Origin: Vibrio sinaloensis DSM 21326
GTDB lineage: Bacteria; Pseudomonadota; Gammaproteobacteria; Enterobacterales; Vibrionaceae
Length of the DNA stretch: 64,000 nucleotides
Assembly: GCF_000189275.1 (NCBI RefSeq)
Contig: NZ_AEVT01000016.1
Coordinates: forward strand, 47,659-111,658
Reading direction: 5' to 3'
The notes under the pieces were generated by a model. It made no database searches, was not told the DNA's origin, and saw only the letters and a program-made list of their open reading frames with translations. The position numbers and the translations under genes were made by a program. The stretch's first letter is position 1, and every line of letters begins with the position of its first letter. Shown here piece by piece: positions 8,677-20,100 of this stretch.

Positions 8677-11600
8677 GAAAGTTCGTCCAGTTTGTAATGC
8701 TGCTTTTACTCGGGTTTAGTCATCCAGTATTCGCGCAATTTGAATTTGGCATTATTACCGGCCAAGACTGCCAATCGAGCGCTTGCGAAATAGTGTTTGA
8801 TAATACTTATTCTGAAGCCCCCGTGGTTTTTTTAATGTCTTCGATAGAGCAATCTAATCTGGCAAATGATCGGCCGGCTCTTGCAGTTGTACAGTCTGTC
8901 AGTACTACGAGCGCTTTCGTTCGCCAAGATAATGTCTTTAGCGGCTCTAACCTCGATATGGACCCAATTTATTATTTTGTCGCAGAACCTGGTCAATGGG
9001 CGCCTGATCCTGCACAACCCGATAAAATTGTTGAGGTCGGTAAGCTGACCGCGTCTCGCTATCAGCGTCAAGGCAACAGAGCAGGAGAGAGTTGGCACAG
9101 TCGGAGTTTTAACGTTAATTTCAATGGCCAGACTCCCATCGTATTAGCGCAGATTCAGCCAGATGCAGGGCGGACAGCTTGGGTTACGACAACGGTCAGC
9201 AATGTCAACAGTAATACCTTTCGTTATGCACTAGAGTTTGGTCGTCAAAGCTTACCTGCGGCAAGTGTCCGTTCGAGAACCTTTGGTTATTTAGCCGCTC
9301 CGCAGTTTACTGGTGTTACAGCTGATGGGGTAGATTTCTCTTTCGTGCTTCCCAACCGATCTTATAATCAAGGTAATGGTATTTCAGGGCTAACCAACTC
9401 GTGCAACAATAATGAAGTCCCTTTGCCACGAAGTTTCAGTGATTATGGTGTTATAGGTAAGAAGCAGACCAGAAATGGTGGCGATGGCGGATGGCTACGA
9501 GCGTGTGATTTGTCCGCAGATGACCACTTCACGATTACTCTAGAGGAAGATGCAACTAATCGCAGCCACCCCGTAAACGAAACGATAGGCTTTTTTGTAT
9601 ACGGAACACCTAGTGTTGAGCTGTGTGAGTATTTCCCAAGTTCCTTACAAAATAACAATTATTTCAACGGTGTTCCGGTATCAGGCCTGTTTTCTATGAG
9701 TGGTAACGGCAATACGGTTTCTCTACCTAGCCGTCAGCCATTGGCGTTTAATTCTGTCTCTGTTGCGGGAAATAACAGTGGTTGTATTTATGACGGCTCG
9801 ACAATAGAAAGTTGTAGTTTTGATGGTAGTGTGACGTATCCAGATTTTCCACCATCGCTACCGTCATTTAAGCTGGGTTCTGCGAATATAAATTGTAATT
9901 CGAATAACTGTACTGCAACGCCTGGTGAATACCAAAGCCTTAATATTAGTAATAATCGTCGTTTGACGCTTTCCCCTGGGGTTTATTGGATAAACAATAT
10001 TAATTTGTCTAATGGCGCACGACTTGAAACCTCTGGTCAAGTCTATATTCATTACCGGAATATGTTTATCAACGGCAATGGGGTGTCGCTAAATGCGAAT
10101 GGAGACTATGAGAACTTGATTCTTATTGGTCACAGCGCCAGTTCACGAATACTGACAACCCGCAACAACTTGACTATGAAGGCTTTGTTGTACATTGACG
10201 CGGTTGGTGGCTTTACTTACACCGGAACTGGGTTCGACTTTGAGGGATCCATCTCTTCTCAAATCATCTCGTTTAACTCGAATAACAATTCGTTGGATGC
10301 GAAGCCTCCTCGTCAGTGTTCGACTCCAAGTGACAACTACCAACTCTCCGTTTCTCCAGCCACTGATATCGGCTTGATGTGTGGCGGTGATTTGCCAACG
10401 TTTACTTTCACTACCAGCAATAATTCGTCACCTATTTCAACAGGAGTCACGATAGAGCTGTATCGCAATAGTGTGGGGGATGCGCCTTATCTAGAAGCCA
10501 ATGTCGCGGATGGAATCGGCTCAGGTTCGGGTAGCAGCTTTACGACGGATGCTAATGGTCAGCTTAAGTTGATTGTCTCATCGACTAACCCGAGTCAAAC
10601 CCTGCTCGATACCCAGTATACCTTGCGTGCTCAAATGTCTGCAGACAGCAATCAAGTCGTTACCAGCAGCTATCGCTTTTTGCCTTTTAAGTTTTCTGCC
10701 GAAGATCTTCAGGTTGTTGCAGGCAAAGAGCAGAGCATAGAAACTCAAGTACTTGCGTGCGACGTTAACAACACCCCGGTTGTTGCGGCAAGTTACTCTG
10801 GCACGCCGATGATCAACCATGCAGTCCAAACACCAAGCCCCGCTCAAGGTGGTGTTAATGGTAGCCTTAACTTTGCTCCGGTGTTTACGTCCGGAGAAAA
10901 TGGCCGTACCACAGATACGCTGACCATTGATGAATCTGGCGAGTTTTTGGTGACGTTAACCGACAGTAATTTTGATTGTACTGGATTGTCAGGTTGTCCG
11001 ATTGACGGAAATGGCGTACTCACAGGGACGTTTACCGTTAGCTCTCGTCCGTGGAAGATCGCTTTATGTAATGTCCAAGAAGCCAGCAATGGTAGTAACA
11101 CTAACCCAGCGACGACGGACAGTGGTTTTGGCTTTATGGCGGCGGGAAATGACTTCTCAGTGACTTATCGCCCCGTCATCTATTCTAACGACGCCAATCC
11201 TGATGTGTGTTCGCTGAATATCACCGCTAATTACGCAAAAGATTCGGGGCCACTCTCAGTTCAATATACTCTCGCTTATCCAAGTGGCGGTCGATTAGCC
11301 ACTGTTACCCCAGCCACTGTGCCAAGCTTCGATAACAGCGCTTCCGAGTTGCAAATAGAACATAACTGGAGTGAGGTAGGCACGCTTGAGTTCACCACGA
11401 GCGCCACTTATCTCACCATGGCTTTGGATCCACATAGCCAAGCTATTGGTCGCTTCTATCCGGCGCACTTGGTGATGAACACGGTGAGCGAACAGTGGGA
11501 TTATGCCGCAGGTCATACCGGTTTTGCTTATATGAGTCAGCCAATTGGTCATCAATTTAGTGTTGAAGCGCAAAATGCCACGGATATAGCGACGAGCAAT

Positions 11601-12494
11601 TATGGCTTGTTTGCAGATGACATCATTGTCGATCTACGTTACTTCGCTGAGCAACTAGACGGCAGTGACCTTTCGACACGTACATTAGCGACGACAAACT
11701 GGAATGACGGTGAATGGGGGGCGAGAGCATTCTGGCAATTACCGTTTGGAGGTAATGTTGATACCGCCCGTTTAGCGCTCGACTTTGACGACTTCAGTTT
11801 CGAAAAACTGCTCACTACACCGATTGCGGGGAATGATGTGACGGAACCTGACGGTCCGTTTAATTCAGCCAATGCAAGGTTCGGGCTCGCCATTGAAGAT
11901 TCGACCGATACCATCCAATTTAAAACATCAGATTCGAATGGCGATACGTTCTCTGATGACGTGGTGTTCCCAAGTCAGCCAGAGTTCCGCTATGGTCGGA
12001 TGCACTTATTTGATGGCGGCACAGTGACAGGTCAAACCGGGTTAACCATTCCGCTGCAAGTTGAGTTTTGGAATCAGAACCGCTTTGAGGTTAATGATCA
12101 AGATAGCGGTACACTGTTCGATGCTGATGACCATTGTCATCAAGTCATTTGGCGTACAGACAACGCCCCGCAAAGTGATGTGACATTAACTGGGCAGGGA
12201 ACGGTACTAGCCGGTAGTGCTTCCAATGTGCAGATTGATCACAATAATGCACAAGCTGACTTACGTGAGCAGGTTCGTGTTTGGTTGCGTATCAATGCGA
12301 CTGCACCAGAGGCATTAACGGGAGAGAACCCAGTGCAGTGTGAGAGTGATGGTGTGATACCAGATGCGCCTTGGCTAAGGTTCAATTGGCGAAATAATGG
12401 TGACGAAGATCCTTCGGCCGTGATTACTTTTGGTATTTTCCGTGGTAACGATAGAGTGATCTTTCGTGGCGAACCTGGCTTAATTGGACAGTAA
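8673..12494 (+). CDS. mshQ: MSHA biogenesis protein MshQ, large exported protein
   Basis: This 1273-aa protein has a clear signal peptide (cut after residue 21, PVFA). The ATG at 8673 overlaps the mshP stop (ATGA) and has AAGGGA 6 nt upstream, so the GTG at 8655 is rejected. The chain is rich in Asn, Ser, Thr, Gly and Asp, with many cysteines. A middle segment (around residues 330-550) has beta-rich repeats of Asn, Ser and Gly ending in TPGEY and LSPGVYW patterns, suggesting a beta-helix or adhesin-like fold. The C-terminal half matches in style the MshQ-specific domain (DUF6701). It is the last msh gene. A role at the pilus tip or as an adhesin is inferred. Confidence 0.85.
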   Translation: MRKFVQFVMLLLLGFSHPVFAQFEFGIITGQDCQSSACEIVFDNTYSEAPVVFLMSSIEQSNLANDRPALAVVQSVSTTSAFVRQDNVFSGSNLDMDPIYYFVAEPGQWAPDPAQPDKIVEVGKLTASRYQRQGNRAGESWHSRSFNVNFNGQTPIVLAQIQPDAGRTAWVTTTVSNVNSNTFRYALEFGRQSLPAASVRSRTFGYLAAPQFTGVTADGVDFSFVLPNRSYNQGNGISGLTNSCNNNEVPLPRSFSDYGVIGKKQTRNGGDGGWLRACDLSADDHFTITLEEDATNRSHPVNETIGFFVYGTPSVELCEYFPSSLQNNNYFNGVPVSGLFSMSGNGNTVSLPSRQPLAFNSVSVAGNNSGCIYDGSTIESCSFDGSVTYPDFPPSLPSFKLGSANINCNSNNCTATPGEYQSLNISNNRRLTLSPGVYWINNINLSNGARLETSGQVYIHYRNMFINGNGVSLNANGDYENLILIGHSASSRILTTRNNLTMKALLYIDAVGGFTYTGTGFDFEGSISSQIISFNSNNNSLDAKPPRQCSTPSDNYQLSVSPATDIGLMCGGDLPTFTFTTSNNSSPISTGVTIELYRNSVGDAPYLEANVADGIGSGSGSSFTTDANGQLKLIVSSTNPSQTLLDTQYTLRAQMSADSNQVVTSSYRFLPFKFSAEDLQVVAGKEQSIETQVLACDVNNTPVVAASYSGTPMINHAVQTPSPAQGGVNGSLNFAPVFTSGENGRTTDTLTIDESGEFLVTLTDSNFDCTGLSGCPIDGNGVLTGTFTVSSRPWKIALCNVQEASNGSNTNPATTDSGFGFMAAGNDFSVTYRPVIYSNDANPDVCSLNITANYAKDSGPLSVQYTLAYPSGGRLATVTPATVPSFDNSASELQIEHNWSEVGTLEFTTSATYLTMALDPHSQAIGRFYPAHLVMNTVSEQWDYAAGHTGFAYMSQPIGHQFSVEAQNATDIATSNYGLFADDIIVDLRYFAEQLDGSDLSTRTLATTNWNDGEWGARAFWQLPFGGNVDTARLALDFDDFSFEKLLTTPIAGNDVTEPDGPFNSANARFGLAIEDSTDTIQFKTSDSNGDTFSDDVVFPSQPEFRYGRMHLFDGGTVTGQTGLTIPLQVEFWNQNRFEVNDQDSGTLFDADDHCHQVIWRTDNAPQSDVTLTGQGTVLAGSASNVQIDHNNAQADLREQVRVWLRINATAPEALTGENPVQCESDGVIPDAPWLRFNWRNNGDEDPSAVITFGIFRGNDRVIFRGEPGLIGQ

Positions 12495-12565
12495 ACTTTG
12501 TCATTTATTTGCCTATCGTTAAGAATCTGTTAGAAATTGCGGGTTTCAGCCCATGTTTACGCTTC

Positions 12566-13690
<1,125 letters not shown>

Positions 13691-13697
13691 TCGTAAT

Positions 13698-13715
13698 CCC
13701 TAGTAATCGCTAGGG
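13698..13715 (+). terminator. intercistronic hairpin between mreB and mreC
   Basis: CCCTAG (13698-13703) and CTAGGG (13710-13715) pair perfectly across a 6-nt loop, right after the mreB stop. There is no T run, so it is more likely a stability or partial-termination hairpin than a full terminator. Confidence 0.45.
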
Positions 13716-13740
13716 CATAGAGACAAGGAACTCATATTCG

Positions 13741-14628
13741 ATGAAGCCTATTTTTGGCCGAGGACCTTCACTTCAATTACGTCTGTTTTTTGCCGTTATT
13801 TTATCAGCCAGCCTTATGCTGGCTGATAGTCGTTTAGGTGCATTCACCCAAGTCCGCTACTTTCTCAACAGTATGGTGGCGCCAATTCAGTATTTGGCAG
13901 ATGTACCTCGGGTGATGTTTGATGGGGTTTATGAGCGATTTAACGTTCGCCAAAACGTCATGGAAAGCAATCACACCCTAAAACGAGAAGTCTTGCGCCT
14001 TAAAAATGATCTCCTTCTTCTGGATCAATATCGAGAAGAAAACCAACGTTTACGCAAGCTGCTAGGCTCATCCTTTGTGCGTGATGAGCGCAAAGTGGTG
14101 ACCGAAGTCATGGCAGTAGATACCTCTCCTTATCGCCATCAAGTGGTGATCGATAAAGGTCAGATTGATGGTGTTTACGTCGGTCAGCCTGTCGCGAACG
14201 AAAAGGGTATTGTTGGTCAGGTTACGTTTGTATCGGCACACAATAGCCGCGTATTGTTGCTAACAGACAGCTTGAGCGCTATTCCGGTTCAGGTTATCCG
14301 TAATGATATCCGTGTCATTGCTTCTGGCAGTGGCAATATGGAACGTATTAATCTCGACCATATCCCAATTAGCCTAGATATTCAGGAAGGGGATTTACTG
14401 CTTACTTCTGGCTTGGGTGGCGTGTACCCGGAAGGTTACCCAGTGGCTCATGTGGCGAATGTTGAACGTGATAACGCACGTGAGTTTGCCTTGATTGAAG
14501 CGGAGCCTGTGGTTGACTTTGAACGCCTTCGTTACCTGTTGCTGATTTGGCCAAGTGATTCTCGCCAAGAGAAAATTCAGCAGGCAGCACCAGAAAATAT
14601 GCAAGAGGTAGTAACGGATGGCGAATAG
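13741..14628 (+). CDS. mreC: cell shape-determining protein MreC
   Basis: This 295-aa bitopic protein has a membrane helix near residues 12-27, then a coiled coil (about residues 60-105, rich in Leu, Arg, Asn and Glu), then a beta-rich periplasmic domain. MreC links MreB and MreD to the penicillin-binding proteins of the elongasome. The periplasmic core patterns GQIDGVYVGQPVANEKGIVGQ and LLTSGLGGVYPEGYPVA are family hallmarks. It overlaps mreD by 11 bp. Confidence 0.96.
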   Translation: MKPIFGRGPSLQLRLFFAVILSASLMLADSRLGAFTQVRYFLNSMVAPIQYLADVPRVMFDGVYERFNVRQNVMESNHTLKREVLRLKNDLLLLDQYREENQRLRKLLGSSFVRDERKVVTEVMAVDTSPYRHQVVIDKGQIDGVYVGQPVANEKGIVGQVTFVSAHNSRVLLLTDSLSAIPVQVIRNDIRVIASGSGNMERINLDHIPISLDIQEGDLLLTSGLGGVYPEGYPVAHVANVERDNAREFALIEAEPVVDFERLRYLLLIWPSDSRQEKIQQAAPENMQEVVTDGE

Positions 14629-15106
14629 CATCTTTAAAGGGCGGTTGGTGATCCTGTTCTCCTTTATCATCGCTCTAACCCTACAGACTATCCCGTGGCC
14701 AGGAACACTGGATTTGATTCGCCCTTCTTGGTTGCTATTAGTGACCTGCTATTGGGTATTGGCTTTGCCGCATCGTGTCAATGTCGGTAGCGCGTTGATC
14801 TTAGGCTTGTTATGGGATCTGTTGCTTGGTTCTACATTGGGCATACGCGGTATGATGCTTTCGATAGTCATCTACCTTGCCGCGCTCAACTTCTTGGTTA
14901 TCCGTAACATGGCGTTGTGGCAACAAGCCATTTTGATCGGTTTGTTCTCCGTTATTTTGGACGTATTGATCTACTGTGGTGAATACTTAATTCAAGACGT
15001 GACATTCAACCCGGTGTCGTTGTGGAGTGGGCTCATTAACTGTGTCCTTTGGCCGTGGATGTTCTTGCTAATGCGCCGAGTCCGTCGTCATTGGCATGTG
15101 AGGTAG
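14618..15106 (+). CDS. mreD: rod shape-determining protein MreD
   Basis: This is a 162-aa polytopic membrane protein with about five hydrophobic helices, the third member of the mreBCD operon. The IRPSWLLLVTCYWVLALPHRVN stretch with a following GLLWDLLLGSTLGIRG matches MreD proteins. It starts inside mreC and ends 2 bp before the maf start, so all belong to one transcription unit. Confidence 0.94.
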   Translation: MANSIFKGRLVILFSFIIALTLQTIPWPGTLDLIRPSWLLLVTCYWVLALPHRVNVGSALILGLLWDLLLGSTLGIRGMMLSIVIYLAALNFLVIRNMALWQQAILIGLFSVILDVLIYCGEYLIQDVTFNPVSLWSGLINCVLWPWMFLLMRRVRRHWHVR

Positions 15107-15108
15107 TC

Positions 15109-15669
15109 ATGGAAAACGCAATAATATTAGCCTCAGGCTCTCCGCGCCGCAAAGAGCTGTTACAACAGCTTGGTTATGAATTTTCGATTTTGGTTACCAA
15201 TGTCGAAGAAGCGCGTCAAGCGGATGAAAGTGCTTACGACTATGTGGCACGCTTATCGCAAGATAAAGCGCAGGCAGCCTTATCTCAGAGCCCAAACAGC
15301 ATTGTTGTTGGCTCTGACACCATAGTGGTATGCGATCAAACGGTGCTTGAGAAACCGAGTGATTTAGCGCATGCCAAGCGGATGCTAACGATGCTCTCAG
15401 GCCGAGAGCATCAAGTGATGACGGCAGTAACGGTCGTCAGCGCAGAAAAACAACACACGGTTGTCGTATCAACCGACGTATGGTTCAAACACCTGTCAGA
15501 GAATGAAATAGAACAATATTGGCATACAGGTGAGCCGTGCGATAAAGCTGGTAGTTATGGTATTCAAGGGATCGGTGGACGCTTTGTTACTCGGATAGAA
15601 GGGAGCTACCACGCCGTGGTAGGACTGCCATTGTTTGAAACTGACCAGCTGCTGCAAAAATTTTTATAA
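15109..15669 (+). CDS. maf: Maf-family nucleoside triphosphate pyrophosphatase (YhdE type)
   Basis: This 186-aa enzyme removes pyrophosphate from dTTP, UTP and modified pyrimidine triphosphates, keeping them out of nucleic acids. The Maf signature ASGSPRRKELL is at the N-terminus, followed by the catalytic GSDTIVV and the substrate-loop KAGSYGIQG. The ATG at 15109 is used: the earlier in-frame start at 15049 would run through mreD and add a non-family extension. It lies between mreD and rng as in Escherichia coli yhdE. Confidence 0.95.
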   Translation: MENAIILASGSPRRKELLQQLGYEFSILVTNVEEARQADESAYDYVARLSQDKAQAALSQSPNSIVVGSDTIVVCDQTVLEKPSDLAHAKRMLTMLSGREHQVMTAVTVVSAEKQHTVVVSTDVWFKHLSENEIEQYWHTGEPCDKAGSYGIQGIGGRFVTRIEGSYHAVVGLPLFETDQLLQKFL

Positions 15670-15688
15670 TTCAGATTGAGGTGCGCTC

Positions 15689-17158
15689 ATGAGTGCAGAG
15701 TTGCTGATCAACGTGACCCCGAGTGAGACTCGTGTGGCCATGATTGAAGGGGGGACCCTACAAGAAATCCATGTGGAACGTGAAGCAAAGCGCGGAATTG
15801 TAGGGAATATCTACAAAGGAAAAGTCAGCCGAGTGCTGCCGGGCATGCAAGCGGCGTTTGTCGATATTGGATTAGAGAAAGCGGCTTTCTTACATGCCTC
15901 CGATATTGTCCCGCATACTGAGTGTGTGGCGGAAAACGAGAAGCAACAGTTCCAAGTACGCGATATCTCAGAGCTTGTTCGTCAAGGGCAAGATATTGTG
16001 GTGCAAGTTGTCAAAGACCCATTAGGCACTAAAGGGGCCCGTCTGACGACGGATATCACTCTGCCTTCCCGCTATCTTGTCTTTATGCCAGGAGCAAGCC
16101 ATGTTGGCGTTTCCCAGCGTATTGAAAGTGAAGAAGAGCGCAATCGACTCAAGAAAGTGGTTGGCCACTATTGTGATGAAAATGGTGGCTTCATTATTCG
16201 TACCGCGGCTGAAGGCGCGTTGGATAAAGAACTTTCGCAAGATGCGGCTTTTCTCAAGCGCTTGTGGTTGAAAGTGATGGAGCGCAAAGCCAAGTACAAA
16301 ACTCGTTCAACGCTCTACGGTGAGCTGGGTTTATCGCAACGAATTCTACGTGATTTTGTTGGTACTGAGTTGACCAAAATCTTAGTCGACTCCCGTCAGG
16401 AGTTCGAAAATCTCAAAGAATTTACCTCTGAATACGTGCCTGAGCTAACGGAAAAGCTTGAGTTGTATGAAGGGGATAAACCCATCTTTGATATGTACGA
16501 TACCGAGAACGAAATTCAGCGCTCTTTAGAGCGTAAGGTCGAGCTCAAGTCGGGTGGTTATTTGATCATCGATCAAACGGAAGCAATGACGACCGTTGAT
16601 ATCAATACAGGGGCGTTCGTCGGTCGACGTAATCTCGAAGAAACTATCTTCAATACCAATGTCGAGGCAACCCAAGCGATTGCTCGTCAGCTTCGTCTGC
16701 GTAATCTAGGTGGCATTATCATTATCGATTTTATTGATATGGCCTCAGATGAGCACCGTAAGCGAGTACTTACCTCTTTAGAAGCGGCATTAGACAAAGA
16801 TCGAGTGAAAACCAACATTAATGGTTTTACTCAGCTAGGTTTGGTTGAGATGACGCGTAAGCGCACCCGTGAAAGTATTGAACATATCCTCTGTTCTACC
16901 TGTCCAACTTGTGAAGGGCGCGGTAGTGTTAAGACTGTCGAGACGGTCTGCTATGAGATCCTGCGTGAGATTACACGAGTGAATCGAGCTTACGACGCCG
17001 ATAAATTCGTTGTGTATGCATCTCCTGCTGTGGCGGATACCTTACATGGTGAAGAGTCGCATGCGTTAGCGGAACTCGAAGTCTTTATTGGTAAGCAAGT
17101 TAAAATTCAAGCTGAGCCTCTTTATATCCAAGAGCAGTTTGATGTCGTTATGATGTAA
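15689..17158 (+). CDS. rng: ribonuclease G
   Basis: This 489-aa endoribonuclease matures the 5' end of 16S rRNA and degrades some mRNAs. The N-terminal S1-like domain is interrupted as in RNase E (GNIYKGKVSRVLPGMQAAFV), the catalytic core has VDINTGAFVG and IIIDFIDM with the metal-binding aspartates, and a CPTCEG zinc-link motif follows. The length matches RNase G; the long C-terminal scaffold of RNase E is missing. It sits between maf and yhdP, the usual place for cafA/rng. Confidence 0.96.
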   Translation: MSAELLINVTPSETRVAMIEGGTLQEIHVEREAKRGIVGNIYKGKVSRVLPGMQAAFVDIGLEKAAFLHASDIVPHTECVAENEKQQFQVRDISELVRQGQDIVVQVVKDPLGTKGARLTTDITLPSRYLVFMPGASHVGVSQRIESEEERNRLKKVVGHYCDENGGFIIRTAAEGALDKELSQDAAFLKRLWLKVMERKAKYKTRSTLYGELGLSQRILRDFVGTELTKILVDSRQEFENLKEFTSEYVPELTEKLELYEGDKPIFDMYDTENEIQRSLERKVELKSGGYLIIDQTEAMTTVDINTGAFVGRRNLEETIFNTNVEATQAIARQLRLRNLGGIIIIDFIDMASDEHRKRVLTSLEAALDKDRVKTNINGFTQLGLVEMTRKRTRESIEHILCSTCPTCEGRGSVKTVETVCYEILREITRVNRAYDADKFVVYASPAVADTLHGEESHALAELEVFIGKQVKIQAEPLYIQEQFDVVMM

Positions 17159-17167
17159 AGGTTATCT

Positions 17168-20100
17168 GTGAGTTCGACAACAAGTCGTTTGATTAGGTTT
17201 CTACTATGGGGAGCCGTTACGGTATTGGTACTTCTTGCCATCGCTGTGACGGCTTTGCGTATTACGTTACCTCAACTTAATCATTTTCAACAACCGATTA
17301 AGAGCTGGATCAGTGACCGTTCTGGGTTCGACCTAGAAATCGCTGAAATAAATGGCTTTTGGCGTAACACCCACCCCTCGATATCACTTCAAGGGGTTCA
17401 AGTTCATACTCCCGAAAGCAGTGATATCAATTTCAGCGCTAACAAAATTGAAGTTGAACTCGATTTAATCCAGTCATTGCTTCAGCAGCAGCCAGTGGTG
17501 GCGGATCTGAGCATCCATCAACTGGAACTCGACATGACTTCTGTCGAGACGGTAAAAAATGAGCAAGATAAGCCTGTCCTTGAACCTACTGGCTCACAAA
17601 AAGATGTGATTCAGCAGTTAGACTCACTGCTTCTTCGCCAACTGGATGACTTTTCATTGCTTGATTCAATCATCTTGTTCCAAGGAATAGATGGCGCAGA
17701 TCGCCAGCTCGATATCGCGAAGTTGCGCTGGCAGAACAATGGCCGCCATCACTTGGCTGATGGGGAGATCAGTATTGCTGATAGCCGTATTAACTCTGCT
17801 CTGGTGAAAGCAAACTTTGTGGATAATGGCTCCCTGACAGATGTCTCGGGGGAGTTCTATCTATCAGCACAAAACGTCTTGGTCACCCCTTGGTTAACTG
17901 AGTACCTCAAAACGGAAACCGGAATTGAGAAAGGACAACTTAGTTTCAACGGCTGGTTAACCCTACGACACTCGAAACCCGTCAACGCCTACCTAGAACT
18001 AGAAGCGTCAGAGTTAATTTGGCATGAGGGGCAAACCCATGAGCTATTTATCGAGTCTGGAGTCTTGGAACTCGATCCAACCGAACTTGGCTGGCAAGTT
18101 AATGCTCACTCACTTAGGTTACGTACCGATGAAACTGAGTGGCCGGAATTGGATATGGCGTTTGATTGGCAGCCTGAGCAGTGGCGATTAAATGTCTCTC
18201 AACTAGATATCGCAGCGATTACCCCTTTAGTTAAGCTCGCCCCAGAGTCGATGCAAACCAGCCAATTACTCGAAACACTCTCCATTGGCGGCTTAGTCGA
18301 GGATGTGCGTATTTCCATGGGAGACGACACCGACAGCTTGCGCTACTCAGCAGAACTGTCAGAGGGCTCCATGGCGCAGTGGGAATTGTTGCCTGGTTTA
18401 CATCACTTATCGGCCCAAGTAAGTGGGGACTTACATCAAGCCCGCGCTAAGGTGTCATTGATTGATGATGTACTGCCGTATGGTGATGTTTTCCAAGCGC
18501 CACTGAACATCAAACAAGGTGAAGTGGACATCGTTTGGCAGCGAGATGCATCGGGATGGCGATTATGGGCCGATAAAGTCACCGCAGCCACGCCTGACTT
18601 ACAAGTGTTAGGGGCCTTTCGATTAGATTTCCCTAACGGTCAAAGCCCGTTTTTATCCTTCTATGCCGAAGCTGACCTCTACAATGCTGGTGAAACTTGG
18701 CGCTATTTACCCACTCTTGCTCTCGGACAAGACCTAACCGATTATTTATCAAGCGCTATCCAAGCCGGTAAAGTCAATACAGCAAAACTGCTCTGGTATG
18801 GTGAGTTGGCACAATTTCCTTATCAAGCTAACGACGGCATGTTCCAGGCTTGGGTTGGGCTTAAGCAAGCAAAATTCAGCTTCGATACGGCTTGGCCGCC
18901 CATTACTGATTTGCAGCTCGACTTATTGTTTCAAAATGACGCAATGTACTTGGACTCGCACAGTGCCATCTTGCAAGACGTAAAAGCCAAGCGAATCACT
19001 GGCCGAATTCCTGAGTTAGCTGAAGGTGGACATATCGAAATTGAGGCGAGCGCGGTTGCACAAGGCAACGCGGTTCGTGATTACATGAATACCACGCCTT
19101 TGGTTGATTCGGTGGGCGCAGCGTTAACGGCTGTTCAAGTTAAGGGGCCAGTTAATGCCAATTTCCAACTCAAGATCCCGTTTAGCAGTAAGCAGGAGCC
19201 ACGAGCATGGGGCTATGCGGATCTGAACCAAGCGCAGGTTGAGATTGAAACTCCACCAATCAGTTTGAGCGATGTCAGTGGTCGGATTGAGTTCGATAAC
19301 GATGTTGTTAAGGCGGCGGGTCTATCTGCACAGTTGCTCGAACAAGCTGTCGCGATAGATTTCTCAGGTGAAAATGTCGCTCAAGGGTATGGTGTCGATA
19401 TTGATGTTGTGGGGGATTGGGACATTGATCCCATTGGTCCATACATCGGTAAAAAATGGACCGATCCTCTCGACGGCCATGCACCCTGGCGTATGGGTGT
19501 CGACATTCAGCTTAATGACATCGGCTTTACTTATCAAATCGATACCAGTGCAGATTTACGCATGGTGAAGAGTCATTATCCATACCCATTAAACAAAGAC
19601 TTTAAACAGTCTGGCAAAGCTCGCCTTCAGGCTTCGGGAAACCAAGAAAGTATTACGGCTCGATTGCAGTTACCCAACTTAAAGTATCAAACTGAAATTG
19701 ATATTCGTCCGGACATTCCTGTGCTGAAAGCAACCAACTTGGTCCTGGGGAAAGGCAGTTTCAAAATCAGTCCTGTAGCTGGGCATCATGCCCAAGTGCG
19801 CAGTGCTCAGTTTGATTTAGACCGTTGGATTGAATTTTTCACTGCACCAGAGCCCGAACCGGCCACTTTGAGTCGGACTAAGAGCCCACAAATACCCATG
19901 CCACAGCGGGTTGATATGACGGTGAAAGAGCTGACTTTGGCTGGTATTGAGTGGAACGACGTTGATTTTTCAGCGAAGAAGAAAGGCCTGGGCTGGTATA
20001 TGAGTCTCGAGAGCCAAGAGGCGTCTGGTGAGGCGAGCTATTTGGCGCCCTACGACTTGTCCGTTGCACTAGAGCGTCTACATCTGTTTATTCCAGCGCT

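Noticed and set aside
15049..15108. Longer Maf start within mreD
   Set aside because: The extension is not part of the family, whose conserved start is MENAIILASGSPRR.
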